Counted from the stretch's first letter, positions 25,808 to 36,200 are shown. The stretch is 64,000 bases of DNA from Streptococcus loxodontisalivarius (GCF_016908645.1 NZ_JAFBEH010000001.1:62001-126000); one strand, 5' to 3'. Notes: a model not told the origin generated them from the letters alone. A program made the numbers and translations.

Positions 25808-28258
25808 ATGAGTAACATTCAAAACATGTCCCTTGAGGACATCATGGGAGAGCGTTTTGGTCGCTACTCCAAATACATCATTCAGGAGCGTGCGCTTCCT
25901 GATATTCGTGACGGGTTAAAACCTGTTCAGCGCCGCATTCTTTATTCCATGAATAAGGATGGTAATACGTTTGAAAAAGGCTACCGCAAGTCAGCCAAGT
26001 CAGTCGGCAATATCATGGGGAATTTCCATCCTCACGGTGATTCATCCATTTATGACGCCATGGTGCGTATGAGTCAGGACTGGAAAAACCGTGAGATTCT
26101 TGTTGAAATGCACGGTAACAACGGTTCGATGGATGGTGATCCGCCAGCCGCTATGCGTTATACAGAGGCTCGTCTTTCTGAGATTGCAGGCTACCTTCTG
26201 CAGGATATCGACAAGAAGACAGTCCCTTGGGCTTGGAACTTTGACGATACAGAGAAGGAGCCAACGGTACTTCCTGCGGCCTTTCCCAACCTTTTGGTCA
26301 ATGGTGCAACGGGGATTTCTGCTGGTTATGCAACGGATATTCCACCTCACAATCTCTCGGAGGTAATTGATGCGGTTGTCTACATGATTGACCATCCGTC
26401 TGCTAAACTAGACAAGCTCATGGAGTTCCTGCCTGGACCAGATTTTCCGACTGGAGCTATCATTCAGGGAGCTGATGAGATTAGGAAAGCCTATGAGACT
26501 GGTAAAGGTCGTGTGGTCGTTCGTTCACGCACAGAGATTGAAAAGCTCAAGGGTGGCAAGGAGCAGATTGTCGTTACCGAGATTCCTTTTGATGTCAATA
26601 AGGCTGTGCTGGTCAAGAAGATTGACGATGTCCGTGTCAACAACAAGGTGCCAGGTATCGCAGAAGTTCGTGATGAATCAGACCGTACAGGACTTCGTAT
26701 CGCTATTGAGTTGAAGAAGGATGCGGATAGTCAGACTATTCTTAATTACCTGCTCAAGTACACTGATTTGCAGGTTAATTACAACTTCAACATGGTGGCT
26801 ATTGATAATTTCACCCCACGTCAGGTTGGATTGCAGAAGATTTTATCTAGCTACATTGCCCACCGTCGTGACATTATTGTGGCTCGTTCTAAGTTTGACA
26901 AGGAAAAGGCTGAGAAGCGCTTGCATATTGTTGAGGGCTTGATTCGAGTAATCTCCATTTTGGATGAGGTCATCGCCCTCATCCGTGCTTCTGAAAATAA
27001 GGCTGACGCTAAGGAAAATCTAAAGGTCAGCTATGCTTTTTCAGAGGAACAGGCAGAAGCCATCGTAACCTTGCAGCTCTATCGCTTGACCAATACCGAT
27101 ATCGTTACACTTCAGAAAGAAGAAGCTGATTTGCGAGATCAGATTGCTACATTGACAGCAATCATCGGTGATGAACGCACTATGTTCAATCTCATGAAGA
27201 AGGAACTGCGAGAAATCAAGAAAATCTTTGGAAATCCACGTCGTTCAGAATTACAGGCTGAAAGCCAGACCATTGAGATTGATACCGCTAGTCTGATTGT
27301 CGAAGAAGAGACCTATGTTAGCGTGACAAGAGGTGGTTATCTTAAACGTACTAGCCTTCGTTCTTTCAATGCCTCAACGCTAGAAGAAGTCGGTAAGCGT
27401 GATGATGATGAGCTGATTTTCCATAAACAAGCTAAAACAACTCAGCATCTTCTGATTTTCACCAATCAAGGAAATCTGGTCTATCGTCCAGTTCATGAGT
27501 TAACAGACATCCGTTGGAAGGATATCGGTGAGCATCTATCACAGACAATCACCAATTTTGCGACAGATGAAGAGGTTATCTACGCTGAAATTCGTGATGA
27601 CTTTGAGTCAGGAACATATTTCGCAGCGACTAAGCTTGGTCAAATCAAACGTTTATCTATCACAGACTTGTCACCTTGGCGAACTTATAAGTCTAAATCA
27701 AGCAAGTACGCTAAGATTAAAGATTCTAGCGACAGCGTCATTACCGTATCGCCTATCCTCTTAGACGATGTTATGCTGGTCACATACAATGGTTATGCTC
27801 TGCGATTTTCAATCGAAGAAGTGCCAGTAGTAGGTGCCAAGGCAGCTGGTGTCAAGGCTATCAACCTCAAGGATGGCGACCATGTCCAGTCAGCCTTCAT
27901 CGCCAACACAGATTCCTTCTATATCTTGACGCAGAGGTCTAGCCTCAAGCGTGTTGCAATGTCTGAAATCCCTCAGGCTAAGCGTGTTGGTCGCGGTCTT
28001 CAAGTTCTGCGCGAGCTCAAGAGCAAGCCACATCGTGTCTATATGGCAGGACCGGTTTTGACGGATAATAGCAGTGCTGACCTTGGTTTATTCACAACTG
28101 AAACTAGCATGGTCAAACAAAAATTGAAGGTTCAGTCAACAACTGGCGAAAAAAATGAAAGAGTTCTAGCAGAACTAAGTTTGTCAGACAGAACAAGTAA
28201 CGGCAGCTTTATCCTAGAACAAGATATTTTCTCAGCACAAATAGTTGATGAAAAGTAA
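25808..28258 (+). CDS. parC: DNA topoisomerase IV subunit A
   Basis: ParC cuts and rejoins DNA in topoisomerase IV. The 816-residue product has the cleavage-domain start S-L-E-D-I-M-G-E-R-F-G-R-Y, the R-Y-T-E-A-R-L motif with catalytic Tyr118, and C-terminal blade repeats. In the quinolone region Ser79 and Asp83 are the usual susceptible residues. The N-terminus matches known streptococcal ParC, supporting the ATG at 25808. However, no Shine-Dalgarno sequence is visible: the bases before the ATG belong to a 103-bp repeat. A terminator follows 9 bases after the stop. Confidence 0.97.
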   Translation: MSNIQNMSLEDIMGERFGRYSKYIIQERALPDIRDGLKPVQRRILYSMNKDGNTFEKGYRKSAKSVGNIMGNFHPHGDSSIYDAMVRMSQDWKNREILVEMHGNNGSMDGDPPAAMRYTEARLSEIAGYLLQDIDKKTVPWAWNFDDTEKEPTVLPAAFPNLLVNGATGISAGYATDIPPHNLSEVIDAVVYMIDHPSAKLDKLMEFLPGPDFPTGAIIQGADEIRKAYETGKGRVVVRSRTEIEKLKGGKEQIVVTEIPFDVNKAVLVKKIDDVRVNNKVPGIAEVRDESDRTGLRIAIELKKDADSQTILNYLLKYTDLQVNYNFNMVAIDNFTPRQVGLQKILSSYIAHRRDIIVARSKFDKEKAEKRLHIVEGLIRVISILDEVIALIRASENKADAKENLKVSYAFSEEQAEAIVTLQLYRLTNTDIVTLQKEEADLRDQIATLTAIIGDERTMFNLMKKELREIKKIFGNPRRSELQAESQTIEIDTASLIVEEETYVSVTRGGYLKRTSLRSFNASTLEEVGKRDDDELIFHKQAKTTQHLLIFTNQGNLVYRPVHELTDIRWKDIGEHLSQTITNFATDEEVIYAEIRDDFESGTYFAATKLGQIKRLSITDLSPWRTYKSKSSKYAKIKDSSDSVITVSPILLDDVMLVTYNGYALRFSIEEVPVVGAKAAGVKAINLKDGDHVQSAFIANTDSFYILTQRSSLKRVAMSEIPQAKRVGRGLQVLRELKSKPHRVYMAGPVLTDNSSADLGLFTTETSMVKQKLKVQSTTGEKNERVLAELSLSDRTSNGSFILEQDIFSAQIVDEK

Positions 28259-28267
28259 CTCTATAAG

Positions 28268-28290
28268 CCTACGCTCAGCGTAGGTTTTTC
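28268..28290 (+). terminator. Terminator of parC
   Basis: CCTACGC (28268-28274), TCA loop, GCGTAGG (28278-28284), then TTTTTC. Confidence 0.9.
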
Positions 28291-28349
28291 TTTTAGCGTC
28301 ATAGAAAACGCTATCATAAAACTAAATTGTCAGAATTTTACAAAAATCC

Positions 28350-28378
28350 TTGCCAATGCTTCTAAAAAGCGATATACT
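28350..28378 (+). promoter_or_regulatory. ilvE promoter
   Basis: TTGCCA at 28350-28355 and TATACT at 28373-28378, spacing 17. Confidence 0.8.
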
Positions 28379-28413
28379 AGACAACAGTTAATCACAGAAA
28401 AGAGGATACTCAT

Positions 28414-29436
28414 ATGACAGTAGATATTGATTGGGAAAACCTAGGATTTGCTTATCGTCAACTTCCATTACGCTATATTTCTTACTATAAAGATGGTAAG
28501 TGGGATGAAGGACAATTGACAGAAGATGCAACCCTCCACATTTCAGAAGCATCACCTGCACTTCACTATGGTCAACAAGCCTTCGAAGGTTTGAAAGCCT
28601 ACCGTACTAAAGATGGTTCAGTGCAACTTTTCCGTCCAGACCAAAATGCAGAGCGTCTTCAACGTACTGCAGACCGTCTTTTGATGCCACAAGTTCCAAC
28701 AGAAAAATTTGTTGAAGCTGCAAAACAAGTGGTTAAAGCAAATGAAGACTTTGTCCCACCATACGGAACAGGTGCAACTCTTTACCTTCGTCCACTTTTG
28801 ATTGGTGTTGGTGATATTATCGGTGTTCATCCAGCTGAGGAATATATCTTTACTATCTTTGCTATGCCTGTTGGTAACTACTTCAAAGGTGGTTTGGCAC
28901 CAACTAACTTCTTAATTCAAGATGATTATGACCGTGCAGCTCCTCATGGAACAGGTGCAGCCAAAGTAGGTGGTAACTACGCTGCCAGTCTTCTTCCAGG
29001 TCAGTATGCAAAATCTAAAGGATTTTCAGATGTCATCTATCTCGACCCAGCAACTCATACTAAGATTGAAGAAGTTGGTTCAGCAAACTTCTTTGGTATT
29101 ACAGCAGATAATGAATTTATCACACCACTCAGCCCATCAATCTTGCCATCAATTACCAAGTATTCACTCCTTTATTTGGCTGAAAATCGTTTCGGTATGA
29201 AAGCTATCGAGGGTGATGTTCGTGTAGATGAGCTTGATAAGTTTATTGAAGCAGGTGCTTGTGGTACAGCAGCAGTTATTTCACCAATTGGTGGCGTGCA
29301 ACACGGTGATGACTTCCATGTTTTCTATTCAGAAACAGAAGTTGGACCAGTGACACGTAAACTCTATGACGAGTTGACAGGAATTCAGTTTGGTGATGTT
29401 GAAGCACCAGAAGGCTGGATTGTCAAAGTTGACTAA
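28414..29436 (+). CDS. ilvE: Branched-chain amino-acid aminotransferase
   Basis: IlvE moves the amino group between glutamate and the keto acids of Leu, Ile and Val, using pyridoxal phosphate. The 340-residue product is a fold-type IV transaminase: H-Y-G-Q-Q-A-F-E-G-L-K near residue 50, the PLP-Lys in A-A-K-V-G-G-N-Y-A-A near residue 188, and E-E-V-G-S-A-N-F-F near residue 220. G-A-C-G-T-A-A-V-I-S-P-I-G lies near the end. AGAGGA precedes the ATG. It has its own promoter and terminator, so it is monocistronic. Confidence 0.96.
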   Translation: MTVDIDWENLGFAYRQLPLRYISYYKDGKWDEGQLTEDATLHISEASPALHYGQQAFEGLKAYRTKDGSVQLFRPDQNAERLQRTADRLLMPQVPTEKFVEAAKQVVKANEDFVPPYGTGATLYLRPLLIGVGDIIGVHPAEEYIFTIFAMPVGNYFKGGLAPTNFLIQDDYDRAAPHGTGAAKVGGNYAASLLPGQYAKSKGFSDVIYLDPATHTKIEEVGSANFFGITADNEFITPLSPSILPSITKYSLLYLAENRFGMKAIEGDVRVDELDKFIEAGACGTAAVISPIGGVQHGDDFHVFYSETEVGPVTRKLYDELTGIQFGDVEAPEGWIVKVD

Positions 29437-29451
29437 GAGCTAAGATTTTGA

Positions 29452-29486
29452 AAAGCTTTGCAGGTTAATCTTGCAAGCTTTTTTGT
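29452..29486 (+). terminator. Terminator of ilvE
   Basis: AAGCTTTGCAGG pairs with CTTGCAAGCTT (ending at 29480), then a T run. Confidence 0.85.
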
Positions 29487-29529
29487 TTTCGTGTAAAATG
29501 GTAAGGAAAATGAGGTCAAGAGGTAAATT

Positions 29530-29760
29530 ATGAGTAAAAAAGACAAAAAAATCGAAATTCAAATCGCTGACGCAAAAGTTTCAGTAAACAATGTGAAACT
29601 TGATGGCTATTCACTATCAATCGGTAAGAAAGCTATTGGTGAAATTGCAGAGCTTGACGACCAATTTGTTATTGTTAAAGATGGAATCGCAAGTTCTTTC
29701 CACAAGAAGCTTGAAGCAGCCGTAGCAGTAATCGTTGAAGAATATAACCTAAATCGCTAA
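29530..29760 (+). CDS. DUF2969 family protein
   Basis: 76 residues, a small lactobacillales protein of the DUF2969 family: a Lys-rich start, then alternating strands (I-E-I-Q-I-A-D-A-K-V, G-E-I-A-E-L-D-D-Q-F-V-I-V-K) and a C-terminal helix. It is cytoplasmic, with no known function. AGAGGTAAATT precedes the ATG. It stands alone between ilvE and two tRNA genes. Confidence 0.75.
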   Translation: MSKKDKKIEIQIADAKVSVNNVKLDGYSLSIGKKAIGEIAELDDQFVIVKDGIASSFHKKLEAAVAVIVEEYNLNR

Positions 29761-29820
29761 AAAAATAAAAAAAGTCTTGCACACCAACAAAATCTATGAT
29801 AGAATAGTTTTTGTTGTTAA

Positions 29821-29901
29821 GGAAAGATAGCGAAGAGGCTAAACGCGGCGGACTGTAAATCCGCTCCTTCGGGTTCGGGGGTTCGAATCCCTCTCTTTCC
29901 A
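29821..29901 (+). tRNA. tRNA-Tyr (GTA)
   Basis: The acceptor stem GGAAAGA/TCTTTCC, anticodon loop ACTGTAAAT with GTA, long variable arm CTCCTTCGGGTTCGGG and T-loop GTTCGAATC are all visible. CCA is not encoded. Confidence 0.95.
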
Positions 29902-29906
29902 TTTAA

Positions 29907-29978
29907 TGGGGTATAGCCAAGCGGTAAGGCAAGGGACTTTGACTCCCTCATGCGTTGGTTCGAATCCAGCTACCCCAG
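29907..29978 (+). tRNA. tRNA-Gln (TTG)
   Basis: TGGGGTA pairs with TACCCCA. The anticodon loop CTTTGAC carries TTG, and the T-loop GTTCGAATC is present. It lies 5 bases after tRNA-Tyr. Confidence 0.95.
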
Positions 29979-30060
29979 TCAAAGGTATCAGATTTTATCT
30001 GACACCGTCAAAGAGATAATTGCTTGTCCTTGCGGGTACCTTGAGAAAATATATTGTTAT

Positions 30061-30085
30061 CAAAAGCTAGCTCTGCTAGCTTTTG
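30061..30085 (+). promoter_or_regulatory. Perfect hairpin just before the S1-protein ribosome site
   Basis: CAAAAGCTAGC and GCTAGCTTTTG form an 11-bp stem with a TCT loop, ending 3 bases before GGAGG. It could be a weak terminator of the tRNA transcript or a translational control element for the S1-domain gene. A second dyad, GGTATCAGAT/ATCTGACACC, lies at about 29983-30006. Confidence 0.6.
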
Positions 30086-30102
30086 TTGGAGGATTTTTTA
30101 GA

Positions 30103-31305
30103 ATGAATGAATTTGAAGATTTGCTAAACAGTGTTAGCGAAGTTAACCCTGGTGATGTTGTCACTGCGGAAGTTTTAACTGTTGATAATGGTCAAGCAAA
30201 CGTTGTTATCGAAGGCACTGGTATTGAAGGTGTTCTTACTCTTCGTGAATTGACTAACGATCGTGATGCTGACATCAACGACTTTGTTAAAGCTGGCGAA
30301 ACACTTGAAGTGCTTGTTCTTCGTCAAGTTGTAGGTAAAGATACTGATACTGTTACTTACCTTGTATCTAAAAAACGCTTGGAAGCTCGCAAAGCATGGG
30401 ACAAGCTTGTTGGTCGTGAAGAAGAAGTTGTTACTGTTAAAGGTACTCGTGCCGTTAAAGGTGGACTTTCAGTTGAATTTGAAGGTATCCGTGGATTTAT
30501 CCCAGCTTCAATGATCGATACTCGTTTTGTTCGTAACACTGAACAATTCGTAGGTCAAGAATTTGGTGCTAAAATTAAAGAAGTTGATGCTTCAGAAAAC
30601 CGTTTCATCCTTTCACGTCGTGAAGTTGTTGAAGCAGCTGCAGCAGAAGCTCGTAAAGAAATTTTCTCAAAAATTGAAGTTGGTTCAGTTGTAACTGGTA
30701 AAGTTGCACGTTTGACAAGCTTCGGTGCTTTCATCGACCTTGGTGGTGTTGACGGACTTGTTCACGTGACTGAATTGTCACACGAACGTAACGTTTCACC
30801 AAAATCTGTTGTATCAGTTGGTGATGAAGTTGAAGTTAAAGTTCTTGCTATTGACGAAGAAGCAGGTCGTGTATCACTTTCATTGAAAGCTACAACACCT
30901 GGACCATGGGATGGTGTTGAACAAAAACTTGCTGCTGGTGATGTTATCGAAGGTAAAGTTAAACGTTTGACTGACTTCGGTGCTTTCGTTGAAGTATTGC
31001 CTGGTATCGATGGACTTGTTCACATCTCACAAATTTCACACAAACGTGTTGAAAATCCAAAAGATGTTCTTTCAGTAGGTCAAGACGTTACTGTTAAAGT
31101 TCTTGAAGTAAATGCTGATGCAGAACGTGTATCACTTTCAATCAAAGCTCTTGAAGAACGCCCAGCACAAGCTGAAGGTGAAAAAGAAGAAAAACGTCAA
31201 TCACGTCCACGTCGTCCAAAACGTCAAGAAAAACGTGATTACGAACTTCCAGAAACTCAAACTGGATTCTCAATGGCTGATCTTTTCGGTGATATTGAAT
31301 TGTAA
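30103..31305 (+). CDS. rpsA: S1-domain RNA-binding protein (ribosomal protein S1 homologue)
   Basis: 400 residues made of four S1 RNA-binding domains (near 15-85, 105-170, 190-260 and 275-345), each with the G-x-V-x-x-x-x-x-F-G-A-F-(V/I)-(D/E) pattern clear in the last two. An acidic/basic tail R-P-R-R-P-K-R-Q follows. Gram-positive S1 proteins have four domains, not six as in E. coli. The protein is expected to bind mRNA on the ribosome. ATG 30103 has TTGGAGG upstream; the frame is open back into tRNA-Gln, which rules out the longer start. Confidence 0.92.
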   Translation: MNEFEDLLNSVSEVNPGDVVTAEVLTVDNGQANVVIEGTGIEGVLTLRELTNDRDADINDFVKAGETLEVLVLRQVVGKDTDTVTYLVSKKRLEARKAWDKLVGREEEVVTVKGTRAVKGGLSVEFEGIRGFIPASMIDTRFVRNTEQFVGQEFGAKIKEVDASENRFILSRREVVEAAAAEARKEIFSKIEVGSVVTGKVARLTSFGAFIDLGGVDGLVHVTELSHERNVSPKSVVSVGDEVEVKVLAIDEEAGRVSLSLKATTPGPWDGVEQKLAAGDVIEGKVKRLTDFGAFVEVLPGIDGLVHISQISHKRVENPKDVLSVGQDVTVKVLEVNADAERVSLSIKALEERPAQAEGEKEEKRQSRPRRPKRQEKRDYELPETQTGFSMADLFGDIEL

Positions 31306-31314
31306 TTATAATAC

Positions 31315-31341
31315 AGAGCTTGCTTAGCAGGCTCTTTTCTA
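31315..31341 (+). terminator. Terminator of rpsA
   Basis: AGAGCTTGC (31315-31323), TTA loop, GCAGGCTCT (31327-31335), TTTTCT. Confidence 0.85.
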
Positions 31342-31370
31342 TAGTTTGAACCAATCGTTCAAACTACTTT

Positions 31371-31442
31371 CCATCCTTAGTGTAATGGATATCACGCAAG
31401 ATTCCGGTTCTTGAAATAGGGGTTCGATTCCCTTAGGGTGGA
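31371..31442 (+). tRNA. tRNA-Arg (CCG)
   Basis: CCATCCT pairs with AGGGTGG (one G-T pair). The anticodon stem CAAGA/TCTTG carries loop TTCCGGT, giving CCG for codon CGG. T-loop GTTCGATTC. A 9-bp hairpin (31343-31365) lies just upstream. Confidence 0.88.
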
Positions 31443-31454
31443 TAAACACAAGCT

Positions 31455-31485
31455 AAAAACTCTTGATATATAAGAGTTTTTAATT
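31455..31485 (+). terminator. Terminator after tRNA-Arg
   Basis: AAAAACTCTT (31455-31464) pairs with AAGAGTTTTT (31472-31481), followed by a T-rich run. Confidence 0.75.
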
Positions 31486-31506
31486 TTCTTGCTCCAAATC
31501 AAAGAA

Positions 31507-31542
31507 AAGAGATTGAACAATTTTATTCAATCTCTTTTTTCT
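31507..31542 (-). terminator. Terminator, probably bidirectional
   Basis: AAGAGATTGAA (31507-31517) pairs with TTCAATCTCTT (31526-31536), with T tracts on both strands. It ends the minus-strand lipoprotein gene. Confidence 0.75.
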
Positions 31543-31563
31543 ATTTGTTTTTGAGGTCTTAAA

Positions 31564-32175
31564 TTAGTTACTTAAACCAACTTGATTTTCAGTAGTTAAG
31601 ATATTATTTGTAAAGTTCAATTCAACTTGTGCTGTTGAATCAGTTTTGAGTCCACTAGTCCAAATTGCTTGAACTTGTTCGCTATCTGAAGAAACTGCAC
31701 GAGACATAACGTCTGGTTCACCCAGAATTTGTACTGCTTGATCATAGGTAGTTTCATTAACTTTAAGCTTATTATAGTCTTTTAAGGTAACCTTGGCATC
31801 GCGAATAAAGCTAAAGCCTGAAATTGATTTTGCAATCGTAGAGTTGTTATACAATTGAGCTTCAATTGTTATTGCATCAATTTGCCAAGTATATGCTTCT
31901 ACAGTTGCGTCGCCAGCTGCTCTTTGTTCATGGCTGTTAGGTTGACCGAAAAGTTCAGTGAGTTGTTCCAAGGTAGAACCACCTTGGAAATTATTAGCAG
32001 CTGTTCCTGTAGTGATTTTGTTAAAATTTAAACGAGTTTCTTGATTATCAGCAGTTAGCTGGTTAACACTACTAGATGAGCTTGAAGAAGTGTCTGTACT
32101 TGATGTTGAACATGCAGCTAAGCTTAGACTTGCAATAATTGCCAGTGAGAGACTGACTAGTTTTTTTGATTTCAT
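31564..32175 (-). CDS. DUF3862-like lipoprotein
   Basis: 203 residues from the ATG that follows GGAGAAA. Signal peptide with lipobox L-A-A-C (residues 19-22), a Ser/Thr-rich spacer, then two similar modules resembling BLIP/SmpA-type folds. Each has a short helix with L-x-Q-L-x-x-L-F-G-Q-P or Y-D-Q-A-V-Q-I-L-G-E-P, followed by strands ending in Y-T-W or I-W-T. This fits the DUF3862 family of streptococcal lipoproteins. It is expected on the outer face of the membrane; function unknown. It is flanked by a terminator and the tmRNA gene. Confidence 0.78.
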   Translation of the reverse strand: MKSKKLVSLSLAIIASLSLAACSTSSTDTSSSSSSSVNQLTADNQETRLNFNKITTGTAANNFQGGSTLEQLTELFGQPNSHEQRAAGDATVEAYTWQIDAITIEAQLYNNSTIAKSISGFSFIRDAKVTLKDYNKLKVNETTYDQAVQILGEPDVMSRAVSSDSEQVQAIWTSGLKTDSTAQVELNFTNNILTTENQVGLSN

Positions 32176-32253
32176 AAGTTTCTCCAATTTTTATTTATTA
32201 AATATTATAGCATATTTAATATGATAATTCCTCTTGCTTATTCTTTGTAATAT

Positions 32254-32288
32254 AAAAGAAAGAACCTAAGACATTGTCTCAAGTTCCT
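32254..32288 (-). terminator. Terminator of tmRNA
   Basis: On the minus strand GAACTTGAGAC pairs with GTCTTAGGTTC (plus 32262-32286), followed by TTCTTTT. Confidence 0.8.
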
Positions 32289-32295
32289 TTTCTGA

Positions 32296-32641
32296 TGGAG
32301 CCGGTGGGAGTTGAACCCACGTCCAAACACCTGCCAACATATTTGTCTACAACCATAGGTTATGTTTTTGATTTAACCATCAGACGAGACATAACTCAAC
32401 CCTTCAGATAGCGAGCCTATCAATCTCTTTTTAACTAGCTAGGCAATAGTTAAACGTATCTTGCTAATAATAAGACCTGAAACTAAACGCAAGCAATCCA
32501 GTCCAAGTCACGCGAGCTGGTGTTTAGGCAGCTACAGCGTAAGAGTTTGTATTTTTTGCAGTTATATTTAACTGAGCGTTTACGTCGCCACACGAGTCGC
32601 AAAATATGCCTCATAATGCCTGTCGAATCCGTAACGACCCC
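32296..32641 (-). ncRNA. ssrA: Transfer-messenger RNA
   Basis: On the minus strand the molecule starts GGGGTCGTTACGGATTCGAC and ends in a tRNA-like half with GGTTCAACTCCC and GGCTCCA. The reading part GCA AAA AAT ACA AAC TCT TAC GCT GTA GCT GCC TAA encodes the tag AKNTNSYAVAA, counting the first Ala added from the tRNA-like charge or codon. tmRNA rescues stalled ribosomes and marks the product for proteolysis. Confidence 0.97.
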
Positions 32642-32705
32642 ATATGAGAAATGATACTTCCTTATTATAACAGAGAGTTCTTGAAATAGCAAAAATTTCA
32701 ATATT

Positions 32706-33130
32706 GAATCATTCCTGTTGTTTTTGTTTTTTCGATATTCTCCTTAGGTCGGCAACCCAAAATTCAGACTTGCTATAAGTTCATCGGTCTGTTTGAGGAG
32801 GGTAACAGGAAACGAAGAATTATCGAAATTACCATTTCGTGTCGCAAACCTTCAGTTTCATTACTAAAGGAAATGCCTAGGGGCTTTTCTCTTCGCTTTC
32901 TAGTTTTAAGGCTCAGACCTAAAATAGCCCACTGTGCTATTTTACTCCTAAACGAATGTGTCGCTCTTAGCACCACGGTAGAGAGAATCGAAGGTGGCGT
33001 ACCTCGTACGCCTAAAGCATCGTCACGATAAATTAACCTCCCATCATATATGATGATATTTTTAATTTATCGTCGCGATTTTTTTGACTTAGCAAAGCCT
33101 TGTCTATGCTGAGATAAGCAACAACTGAAC
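32706..33130 (-). repeat. MITE-like element (copy C), inverted
   Basis: Read on the minus strand it has the same module order as copy A: GTTGTTGC-TATC-CA-AGACAAGG near its start, a GGCGTAC/GTACGCC hairpin, a second hairpin AAATAGC/GCTATTT in place of copy A's AACAGTC/GACTGTT, then TAGGTCTGAGCCTTAAAA, AGAAAGCGAAG and the end ACAACAGGAATGATTC. An extra ATAAATTAA/TTAATTTAT dyad (about 33029-33071) makes it longer. No gene is seen in 32642-33229. Confidence 0.7.
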
Positions 33131-33229
33131 TTCTTCAATATCAGGTATGCTAAGAGAACTTTTTGCCTATTTTATCCTATTCATAGTATAATAGATAAGA
33201 TAAATCAAAAAAGAAGGAGGGGATTTGCC

Positions 33230-36200
33230 ATGTTTGCACCCTTGGATACCAAAACGGTCTATTCCTTTATGGATAGTGTGATTGACTTGAGGACCTACAT
33301 TGACCGTGCTAAAGATTTGGGTTATAGCCATGTCGGTATCATGGATAAGGATAATCTCTATGCTGGCTATCATTTTATCAAAATGGCAGAGCAGGCTGGT
33401 TTAACTGGTGTTCTTGGCTTAGATTGTCAGATTGATTTTTCTGGTCAATTACTATCCACACGTTTGCTTGCGCTGTCTAGTAAGGGCTACCAAAATCTGA
33501 TGAAAATTTCAACGGAAATCATGTCAGATAATCATGACTATTCTCTCTTAGAAGCCTTCTTTGAAGATATTTGTTTGATTATTCCTCATTTTCAAGGAAT
33601 TGAGACTCTTAATTTAAATCGTGATTTTTATATTGGTGTTGATTTGGAAACAGAAGAAACTGTCTTTTCAAAACCAATTCTCCCTCTCTATACCATCCGC
33701 TATTTTTCAAATGAAGATAGGGAGACCATCCAGGTTCTACATGCCATCAAAGATAACCTACCTCTGAGAGAAGTGAAGCCGGTTGCTGAAAATCAGTTAC
33801 TGTTTCCAATGAAGACAATGGAGCAAGCCTTTCTTTCAAAATTCCCTGAGAGTATTGATAATTTAGGAAAAGTTATCTCTTCAATTCATTATGACTTCGA
33901 TAGCAATCTTAAATTACCACGATTCAATCGTCAGAAGGACGCTTACCTTGAACTTCGTGAGAAAACTCAGGCTGGTTTGGAGCAGAAAGGTCTTTGGTTA
34001 GCAGACTATCAAGAACGTCTGGAAAGAGAGCTTGCGGTCATCCATAAGATGGGCTTTGATGATTACTTCCTCATTGTTTGGGATTTGCTCCGCTTTGGGC
34101 GTAGCCAAGGCTATTACATGGGGATGGGACGAGGCTCTGCTGCAGGAAGTTTGGTTGCCTATTCACTTGATATTACTGGGATTGATCCAGTTAAGCATAA
34201 TCTTCTTTTTGAGCGTTTCCTAAACGAAGAGCGTTATAGTATGCCCGATATTGATATCGACTTGCCAGATGTTTATCGCAGTGAGTTCCTGCACTATGTT
34301 AGAGATCGTTATGGGCGTGATCATGCAGCGCAGATTGTGACCTTCTCGACATTTGGTGCCAAGCAGGCGGTTCGTGATGTCTTTAAGCGTTTTGGTGCTG
34401 CTGAGTACGAGCTTTCTAACCTAACCAAAAAGATTGGCTTTAGAGATAACCTCACCAGTGTTTATGAGAAGAATGCCTCTTTTCGTCAGTTGGTTAATAG
34501 CAAAGCAGAGTACCAGAGAGCCTATTCTATTGCTAAAAAACTTGAAGGGAGACCAAGACAGACTTCTATCCATGCCGCTGGTATCGTGATGAGTGATGAT
34601 TTGTTGACAGATCATATCCCACTTAAGCCAGGTGAGGATATGATGGTGACCCAGTATGATGCAGGAGCAGTTGAAGCAAATGGTCTCTTAAAAATGGACT
34701 TTCTAGGTCTGCGAAATCTGACTTTTGTCCAGAGAATGAAAGAACTCCTTTTGTCAGAACAAGGGATTGATATTGATATTGCCAGTATCGATCTTGAAGA
34801 CCAGGAAACCTTAAAACTTTTTGCTGCTGGAAATACTAAGGGTATCTTTCAATTTGAGCAAGCTGGCGCTATCAATCTCCTTAAACGTATCAAACCAAGA
34901 CGATTTGAAGAAGTAGTAGCCACAACCAGTCTAAATCGACCTGGTGCTAGTGATTACATTGATAACTTCATTAATCGTAAGTTTGGCAGGGAAGAAGTTG
35001 ACTTAATCGATCCAACCATTGCTAGCATTTTAGAGCCAACTTATGGCATCATGCTCTATCAGGAGCAGGTCATGCAGATTGCGCAGGTCTATGCAGGTTT
35101 TACACTAGGTAAGGCGGATTTGCTCCGCAGGGCCATGTCTAAAAAGGATGCTAGTGAAATGCATAAAATGTCAGCAGACTTTTATGAAGGAGCTCAGCGA
35201 TTGAACAGAAATCCTCAAACAACAGAGCGCCTCTTCACCATGATGGAAAAGTTTGCAGGCTATGGTTTTAACCGAAGTCACGCCTTTGCGTACTCGGCTC
35301 TAGCCTTTCAGTTAGCTTATTTTAAGTGTCATTATCCAGCAATTTTCTATAATGTCATGCTTAATTATTCGAGCAGTGACTATATTACAGACGCCCTCAA
35401 TGCCCAGTTTGAAGTGCAGCCTTTGTCAATCAATCAGGTTCCTTATATGGACAAACTATCTGAAGGGCGAATCTACTTGGGGCTCAACAATCTTAAACCT
35501 GTTCCTAGAGACTTAGCTTACTGGATTTTAGAAAACCGTCCATTTCAAAATATGGAGGATTTTCTTAGCCGTTTACCTGAGAAATATCAGAAAGAGGAGT
35601 TTCTTGTCCCAATGATCCAAGTCGGACTTTTTGATCAGTTTGACTCAAACAGACGAAAATTGATTGAAAATCTTTCTTCTCTGATAACTTTTGTGAGCGA
35701 ACTGGGAAGTCTCTTTGCTGATTTGAGCTACAATTGGATAGAAGCTGAAGATTTTTCAAATTTGGAGAAGTACCAAGCTGAAAAAGAGATTCTAGGCATT
35801 GGCATCAGTCCACATCCGCTTAAGGAACTTTTGAAACAAGGCGGAGCTTATCAGATGATTGGACAAGTCCAAGCAAATCAACAAGCAACGCTACTGGTAC
35901 AGCTAGATAAATTGAAAATTATCAGAACTAAAAGTAATGGACAGCAGATGGCATTTGCAACGGTAACAGACACACAATCAACGATTGAAGTTACAATTTT
36001 CCCAGAAACTTTCCATCATTATAGCCAGCTTCTAAAGGAAGGCGGGCTCTATTATATGACAGGAAAGATTCAAGAACGAGATGGTAAGAATCAAATGATT
36101 CTTGGTAAACTAGAACAGGCAAGTCTTGAAAAGCTCTGGCTTTTAATTGAAAACCACCAGAATGATCAGGCAATTGCCAGAGTTCTAGCAGCTTTTCCGG

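Noticed and set aside
25808-26170. Quinolone-resistance changes in parC
   Set aside because: Ser79 and Asp83 are unchanged, so no resistance allele is indicated at these positions.
29950-30102. Longer start for the S1-domain protein
   Set aside because: It would begin inside tRNA-Gln; the ATG at 30103 follows GGAGG.
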